Source: Parachlorella kessleri
Taxonomy: Eukaryota > Chlorophyta > Trebouxiophyceae > Chlorellales > Chlorellaceae
Direction of reading: 5' to 3'
NCBI GenBank assembly: GCA_001598975.1
Contig: BBXU01000136.1
Location: 1 to 64,000 of the forward strand
Length of the DNA: 64,000 bases
Position 1 is the stretch's first letter; each line of letters opens with the position of its first letter. Shown here piece after piece: positions 59,201-64,000 of the stretch. Below the pieces are notes generated by a model that had not been told where the DNA came from, searched no databases, and was given only the letters and a program-made list of their open reading frames with translations. Position numbers and translations under genes: made by a program.

Positions 59201-61039
59201 TCACCTTGGCTGAGTAGCCGCATGCCAGTGGCTGGCCTTGTTGGCAAGCCAGTGTCAGATGGCATCCCCATTATCCCAGATGGGCATAGGATGCCACCTG
59301 GGGTATACCGATCCCCGCTTCTACTCCTGCACAAGCTTGGAACTAATACTCGCTGTTTTGCTGTCACCGCAGCTCGCCATATCCTGAACATTGCTGAGAT
59401 CATGGACGTGCTCCACCAGCGGTACGACGACCTGGCCGACATCTCGCTCCACTACATGGAGGTGAGCCACAGGCTGAGCCAGCCTTGTGGTGCTGCCGGC
59501 CTACATGCAACTAGTGTGTCCAACTGCTGACTGATCCCTTGTTGTCACGTGCATCTCCAACTGAAAGAGTGAGGCCTTGCTCGTAACTATAGTATGGCTG
59601 CCTGCAGCCCAGCCGTGGCCCAGTTGGGAGGTCACTATACAGGCTATGGCATGCCACCCAGCTCTGGGCAAGCGTGGCAACTCCGTGGAACCCCTTTCTG
59701 CCCTGCCCACCCCATTTTTTCCATGCTGTTTCTCTCTCAACATGAACAGCTCTCATTAGCTCCCTAATAACCATCTGCTGACCCTTCCACCTGTTGTGCC
59801 TGCAGGGTCTTGGACCCCGCGAGCAGATACAGCTGTGGTCGAAGGCAGACATTGTGATCCACATGCATGGGGCCGCGCTGGGCAGCTGGATCTTCCTGCC
59901 CAAGAATGCCGTGGTGGTGCACATCGTGCCGCAGCCAGGAGGGATCATCCACGACAACTCCTTCGCTGAACAGCTGGTGGGTGCCTCGCTCGCGGCAGCA
60001 CCGCCAGTGCTAGACTGTGGTGTGAGGAGGCCTCATAGGCCCAGGATGTGGACAGCTGCAGAGCCTCTCCCAGTCGGAACACGTGGGCGAAGCGCAGAGA
60101 CGCTACTGCCTTTGCTTCCTTGGTGTGATCTGCACTTGCAACCGCCCTGCTTCCCATGAGTGATCCAAGATCAGATCATCTGTCAGGCCAGCTACTCTTA
60201 GCTGAAGCAATGTGGGTTCTGAACCCAACCTGCTACGTGTTCCGCTTGCAGGTGGCCGACCTGAATGGGGTGACTAACGTGACCTACCTCCCTGTCAACA
60301 ACACGGACATGGCTTACGCGCACTTCAAGAAAGAAGTGATCAGCCAGCATGAAGAGTGGAAGGCGCTGTCACCGTGAGTCCTGAAGATGTACAAGAACTG
60401 GAGCTGCAGCCAGGCTGTTGCGGCCGCAGGCTTGTAGGCTATATGCTGCTAGGCAGTCCTATGGCGCATGACATATTCGCCGTGGATGCTGCAAGTGGTG
60501 TTTGACAACACCTTTGAGCCCACAATATTAGCCTCTTGCGCTACAGGGAGGAGAAAGTGAAAATTTTGGAGGAAGGCACCTGTAGCCACCTGCCTGAAGG
60601 GCCACGGCAGTACCACTGCCTCATGTGGTGGTGAGTGTCCCAGCGCTGCAGCGCTGCTCAGCATGGCTGCCTGCATGCCCAGCAGCAGGGGGCAAGCGAC
60701 CAGTTTCACTGTCGGCATTGTCAAGCCTAAGCGTCCAGCTGATCTTCTAGAGGCTGGCAAAACAGTCGTTCAGCTGCACTTTCACCCGCCCGGTGTTGGG
60801 CCTCGTGCAAGTGTGGATGCCCTGCAGCCTGGAGACCCTCTAGGTGGGTGGTAGTCCAAAGTTCACTGGCAAGGGGCGCTGTGCGTGCTTGCAGGTTTTT
60901 GAAGAACATCAACCTGGTCCTGAAGCCTGAGCTCCTGGTACCCCAGGTGGATGCTGCCATAGCGGATCTGTACTCCAAGCTGGACCGGCGGCTGCCAGAG
61001 GGCTTCCCCAACACCCTGGACCTTGCCCCTACCAATTAA
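56209..61039 (+). CDS. Glycosyltransferase family 61 (DUF563) type II membrane protein
   Basis: Likely Golgi or ER glycosyltransferase; donor and acceptor are not predictable. The chosen ATG 56209 gives a short cytosolic tail and one signal-anchor helix (LNLAGAVLVICAFFVLP), standard type II topology. Exons include 56209-56454, 56655-56751 (EEEGRLHDEQRVCWFRNVFY), about 57190-57385 (RYGVADTNVTLPRIAVRF) and a 57606-57669 piece (EEDTEVYMWSTIPESNW). Further exons follow to about 60900-61039. The GT61 signature is clear: QIQLWSKADIVIHMHGAALG, then SWIFLPKNAVVVHIVPQ. Upstream RMVVVDRHYRS and ARHILNIAEIMDVL match the DUF563 nucleotide-sugar region. The last exon ends DLAPTN before TAA. Exon joins in 57669-58960 are tentative; TCTCG|GTGAAC joined to ATACCGCGAC keeps the frame. 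Confidence 0.82.
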
Positions 61040-62538
61040 GTCCGGTAGACATTGACGGATGCTGGGCTTGCATGATATGTCAAATTGTTGTATCCGCGGG
61101 GGCCAGCAATAGCCGGCCTGGTGGTCGTGGCGCTCCTTGATGCATGTTGAAGTGGAATCCAGGAACGGAATAAACAGAGGGCCACGCGCTGGATGACACA
61201 CTGTGTATTTTGCCTGCATTGCTTACAGCAGCCTCCACTGTGGCTTGCTATGTTTCTGACTTACGCGACTTGACCATTCCTGTGCTGCATGGGATAACGG
61301 CACCACTTTTATTCAGCCGAGGCTAATGGCTGCTGACCGCTGCTTGACAGTCTCGTGTACAGTGCATGGGTACAATATTGAAAACTGTTTCTTTTTGCAA
61401 TTTTTTTCCTATCCTATAAATGGGGTTCCATCTCTTTTTGCAGGTCCTTATTGCTTGTAGGTGTTGCACAGCGTAGCTTGCTGCTGCTCTTCTGTCTTGC
61501 ACTTTCCCACCCAAGTTACTTCCCTTCTGCCCTCATAGTGACTCTGTCCATGACTGTTGGGTTCAGTTACTGTAGAACTTGGGCGAAAGGGCCGCAGTGA
61601 TGTGCCTATATTGCTCACTCAATTGACAAGGGTTGCTGGCTGGTGTCTTCTTTGTGAATGGCTTGCAAGGCTGGGCAGAAGCTGTAAACTAGGCTAGACT
61701 GGTGTCCTCATGTCTTTTGTTCTTTCTGATCAGGGTGGACATGAAGAAGGCAGCCTTGCCCTGCTCATGAGTTTTGGCGGAGTTCATGTTGGGAAGCCTG
61801 CTTGTCTTGAGCCAAACCTGTGCAGCGCACAAGTGCTGTAACCTGTGCTAGTGCTTGTGCTGGGATGGACTGCCAGATAGCAGTTCACACTTGCGCGTTG
61901 CTACGGCTGTGCAGGTGGTCTGCGCGCGGTTTTTTCAAATCTTTTATGTCCATCTTGTGAGTTTCCCTGGTGATTGTGGGGCAACTTGTAAACGTGGCGC
62001 AGAATCATGAGAGCAGTGAAGTGAGGATTCGCACTCTACTCCAGGCCGGTAAGTCTGGGTTGAGTCAGCTGCCTGCTCGCATGGACTGCCCTGACTGGAT
62101 GAATATTATGTCAGCGAGCAAAGACAGGCAGGCTTCACTCCCGGCTTCCAGGCTTGATGGTTATTTTGGTATCCACCCTGTTCCCCATACGTGCCACCAC
62201 CACCTTCTGCCGCTTGTCAAAGTAGACTGGTCAGCGTATACCCATGGCGTATACCTCGCGTATACCTATCCAGCCCAACTCAACAGCTGTGGAGGCTCAG
62301 ACTGCACTGCTTGCCACCCCACTCGAAGCAAGTGGTGTACTGAGCAAGGGGTTGGCTCAAGGCAGCGATCTAAAATACGATGCCAAAGACGAGTCGATTG
62401 TATACTTTTGAGACAGCTGCAACTGTCTGCGCGCCTTTTGCTCACGCGCCTCCACGTCCGCATCGATGGAGCGGTCCTGTGCCAAAGTAGCGCCTTGGTA
62501 ATGCCTCATGCAGTTTTCATGTTGCAAACTTATCCAAG
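61040..62538. other. Long intergenic region before the F-box gene
   Basis: 1.5 kb, AT-richer with T-rich runs (for example near 61395-61410). TGTAA occurrences at about 61684 and 61838 could be poly(A) sites for the GT61 gene. No exon, RNA gene or repeat recognised. Confidence 0.45.
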
Positions 62539-64000
62539 ATGGTCAGGCCTTGCAAGGCCAGTCTATGGTCATTACCGGAGCATCTCCTGTGTGAGGCGTT
62601 CGCGCTGGTGGACTTCCAAGACAGGTGAGTTGCAATATCTATTGCAGGCAAAATTTGTGGCTGGCTGGTTTGTGCAGAATGGTTGCTCCCCGTCTGCATG
62701 GTGGATTTGCAGCGCCCGCACACTCTGTCTTTCTCCCTTTCCAGGGCCACCACCCTTCCTCTGGTCTGCAAGAGGTTTGCTGAGCTGCTTTCCACCGGCA
62801 GCGCGGCGTGGGCCGAGGTAGCCTGGACCCTGCAGGTGCAGGGCCACCCCGGCGTCGCTCGCTGTTGTGGCTTCCTGACGTGGCTGCGGCCACGCGCAAG
62901 CCACCTACACAAGCTCACCATAGTAGTTGAGCGCGTGGCGGCAGCAGCTCTCAACGCGATCGTGCTGCCGGACATGGCTATGGCTGCGCTCCAGGTGGTG
63001 CTGGTTGCGGCGCGGTACTCCCTGGAGTGGCTCAAGCTGGTGCTGCCCAGCACACTGCACCTAGGCACCTGGCCGGTGGAGATGCCGCACCTGCAGACAG
63101 TCTCCCTCGCAGCGCTGGGGATCCAGTGCGGCCGCTTCCTGCAGGCCATGCCGCGCCTGCAGCAGGCTGAGCTGTACACACCCGAGGGCTGGCCGCCAAC
63201 GTTTGCCACTGGCTGTGAGGTGCCCAGCGGCATCACGCGCCTGGTCATGGTGCCCGCGCCATCACGCTTGCCGGAATGTGTGCTGAAGCTGAGGCAGCTG
63301 GCATACCTCGACATCGGAGGTGGGTTGGGCTGGACTACGTCTGCTGGTTTGTCCCTTCTTATTAGCATGGGTGGGAGGGAGTGCGAACAGGGAGTGAGTT
63401 GAGCTGTACGAGCAGGCCTGGATGCCTTCTTATGTGAGGTGAAAGTGCCTTCGCAGTGCGTCTGGTACACCTAGCAGCGGACGTTCCAAAGCATGCCTGG
63501 CAAGGACGAGGCATGGCCCCGTCTATGTGCGTCTCCTTGGGCAGTGTCGGCCAAACTTGGGACCATGAGTTGTGAGGCGCCCAACACCCAGCCAGTGATG
63601 CACCCAGGTGACGACTTGCAAATCCCGCTGTATGCAGGTGGCGACTTTGAGCCAGGTGCTGTTGATGATGCCCTGCCCCATTTCACCAGCCTTCGGACGC
63701 TGGCCTTGGATCGAGGCACGCTGCAAGCTGTGCCTCGCCAGCTAAGTGCTCTGACCGGGCTACAGGTCCTGTCCCTACACCAAGCACTAGATGGGGCCGA
63801 GATTGACCGCTCCAGCTTTGCCGTGCTCAGCTGCCTGACCGCGCTGTCGACGCTCAGCATCAGCGGCTGTGCTTTGCACGAGGTCCCGCTGGGCGTGGCG
63901 CAACTGACCACCCTCAAGGTGCGTGCAGGCTGGGGAGGCAGGGATGGAGGGTTAGGGGTGGGGAGGGAGGGTGGGTGGTGGTTGCGGGGGCGGGGGGGAT
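62539..64000 (+). CDS. F-box / leucine-rich-repeat protein, 3' partial
   Basis: Probable substrate adaptor of an SCF ubiquitin ligase. Exon 1 (62539-62624) encodes LWSLPEHLLCEAFALVDFQD. It splices in phase to exon 2 (62745-63319), which begins RATTLPLVCKRFAELLS, completing a recognisable F-box. Exon 2 continues with degenerate LRRs (LEWLKLVLPSTLHLGTW, LQTVSLAALGIQCGRFL). Exon 3 (63638-63918) has clearer LRRs: SLRTLALDRGTLQAVPRQL, GLQVLSLHQA, TALSTLSISGCALHEVP. A GTGCGT donor at 63919 shows that the gene continues beyond the window. The acceptor and target are unknown; such F-box/LRR genes are often multicopy in green algae. Confidence 0.65.
63932..64000 (+). other. G-run-rich intronic sequence (potential G-quadruplex)
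   Basis: Many GGG runs within about 70 bases at the window end, just after the last F-box gene donor site. Four closely spaced runs permit a G-quadruplex. Confidence 0.55.

Overview
This window is nuclear DNA of a green alga (Chlorophyta, probably a core chlorophyte; genus not assignable from sequence alone). The evidence is GC-rich coding sequence, dense short spliceosomal introns with near-universal TGCAG acceptors, plant-like protein families (allantoinase, AAE17/18-type acyl-activating enzyme, chloroplast-type aldo/keto reductase, plant-type LRR receptor kinase), and flagellar or tubulin genes (outer-arm dynein LC1, tubulin cofactor D). No rRNA, tRNA, CRISPR or prokaryotic operon signal was seen. 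Gene models below were built by hand from reading frames, splice signals and protein-family memory; no alignment was run.

Layout: 1-3361 (+) 3' part of OST48 (ER oligosaccharyltransferase). 3678-5871 (-) aldo/keto reductase. 6161-9040 (+) Hv1-type voltage-sensor proton channel with a decapeptide array in or after S4. 9883-11513 (-) adenylate kinase. 12105-13115 (+) axonemal dynein light chain 1. 13338-15737 (-) SmB/B' spliceosomal protein. 16051-16252 long hairpin. 16636-22151 (-) AAE17/18-like acyl-CoA synthetase ending in a peroxisomal AKL tripeptide. 22804-29226 (+) LRR receptor-like kinase. 29976-33867 (-) peptidoglycan-binding-domain protein, possibly plastidial. 34089-37080 (+) allantoinase. 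37524-46647 (+) tubulin cofactor D, with a large inverted repeat in one intron. 47188-55433 (+) a self-cleaving-chaperone (peptidase S74) protein that appears to splice in frame into a RIG-I/Dicer-type DExH helicase. 56209-61039 (+) GT61 glycosyltransferase. 62539 to the window end (+) F-box/LRR protein, 3' truncated.

The genes are mostly unrelated housekeeping loci, as expected of a eukaryotic chromosome; several are divergent pairs sharing short intergenic regions (AKR/Hv1, PGB-protein/allantoinase, AAE/LRR-RLK, ADK/LC1). The two most unusual loci are the Hv1 channel, whose S4 region is expanded by about eight copies of a ten-residue R-H-x-P-E repeat, and the S74-chaperone/helicase gene, in which a Ser-Lys self-cleavage module sits N-terminal to an RNA-sensor-type helicase. 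GC-AG introns (mostly AG|GCAAG) recur in several genes and are needed to keep frames open.
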